DNA from: SKVL01 sp051747785
Lineage (GTDB): Bacteria > Patescibacteriota > Minisyncoccia > Phycocordibacterales > CSBR16-193
Assembly (NCBI GenBank): GCA_051747785.1
Contig: JBNJGN010000023.1
Location: 1 to 12,142, forward strand
DNA length: 12,142 nucleotides
Direction: 5' to 3'
Position 1 is the stretch's first letter, and every line of letters begins with the position of its first letter. The translations under genes were made by a program, and so were the position numbers. Shown in pieces: positions 12,096 to 12,142 of this stretch. The notes beneath the pieces are model-generated. The model saw only the letters and a list, made by a program, of their open reading frames with translations, was not told the DNA's origin and ran no database searches.

Positions 12096-12142
12096 ATGGT
12101 AGCCACAAATGTAAAAGTAGAAAAAAACAGCAACGAAAATAA
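12096..12142 (+). CDS. Probable ribosomal protein bS21, N-terminal start only (runs off the right edge)
   Basis: Fifteen codons are visible (MVATNVKVEKNSNEN), open to the window end. From memory this resembles the beginning of Patescibacterial bS21-like proteins, which often begin with a short xxNVxVxKxxxEN segment before an RRF-rich helix; the diagnostic helix lies outside the window, so the call is tentative. The start is supported by a promoter with the same geometry as that of lepB. It lies 67 bp after the HisRS-like gene on the same strand. Confidence 0.45.
   Translation, partial: MVATNVKVEKNSNEN

Noticed and set aside
1..12142. tRNA, rRNA, CRISPR array, insertion sequence or prophage gene
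   Set aside because: I saw no cloverleaf with a TTCGA arm, no regularly spaced repeats, and no transposase or integrase motif on either strand.

Overview
The window looks like a chromosomal piece of a Candidate Phyla Radiation (Patescibacteria, probably Parcubacteria-like) genome. The evidence is the AT-rich sequence, very compact gene layout, near absence of Shine-Dalgarno motifs, and families I associate from memory with these cells: tandem small two-helix pilin-like proteins, a degenerate metallo-beta-lactamase-fold protein ahead of gyrA, a four-domain S1 protein with acidic ends, and a HisRS-like protein beside lepB. TAA, TAG and TGA all end genes here, so the standard bacterial code applies, not the UGA=Gly code of Gracilibacteria/SR1.

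Layout. Positions 1-4240 (minus strand) hold one transcription-like array: a SAM methyltransferase, a membrane-anchored family-1 solute-binding protein split by an in-frame TAG, then at least six small two-helix pilin-like proteins (T4SS-pilin/VirB2-TrbC-like), the last cut by the window edge. Positions 4278-7943 (minus) hold gyrA, a single-pass acidic membrane protein and a degenerate MBL-fold protein. At 7944-8157 divergent promoters separate this block from rpsA (bS1, plus strand). rpsA and pth converge on a shared bidirectional terminator at 9456-9483. From 10085 pth (minus) and lepB (plus) diverge; lepB is followed by a HisRS-like protein lacking recognisable catalytic motifs, then by the first 15 codons of a likely bS21 gene at the right edge.

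How the genes relate. rpsA, pth, probable rpsU and the HisRS-like gene belong to translation. lepB supplies the signal peptidase that could process the signal-peptide-bearing pilins. The pilin array plus the solute-binding protein looks like an envelope or surface module.

Most notable points: (1) -10 elements lie 6-9 nt ahead of the start codon at five genes, implying leaderless mRNAs; (2) one amber codon splits an otherwise full-length solute-binding protein; (3) a 69-bp perfect repeat between two adjacent pilin genes suggests recent gene conversion; (4) the HisRS-like protein and the MBL-fold protein appear to be catalytically degenerate.
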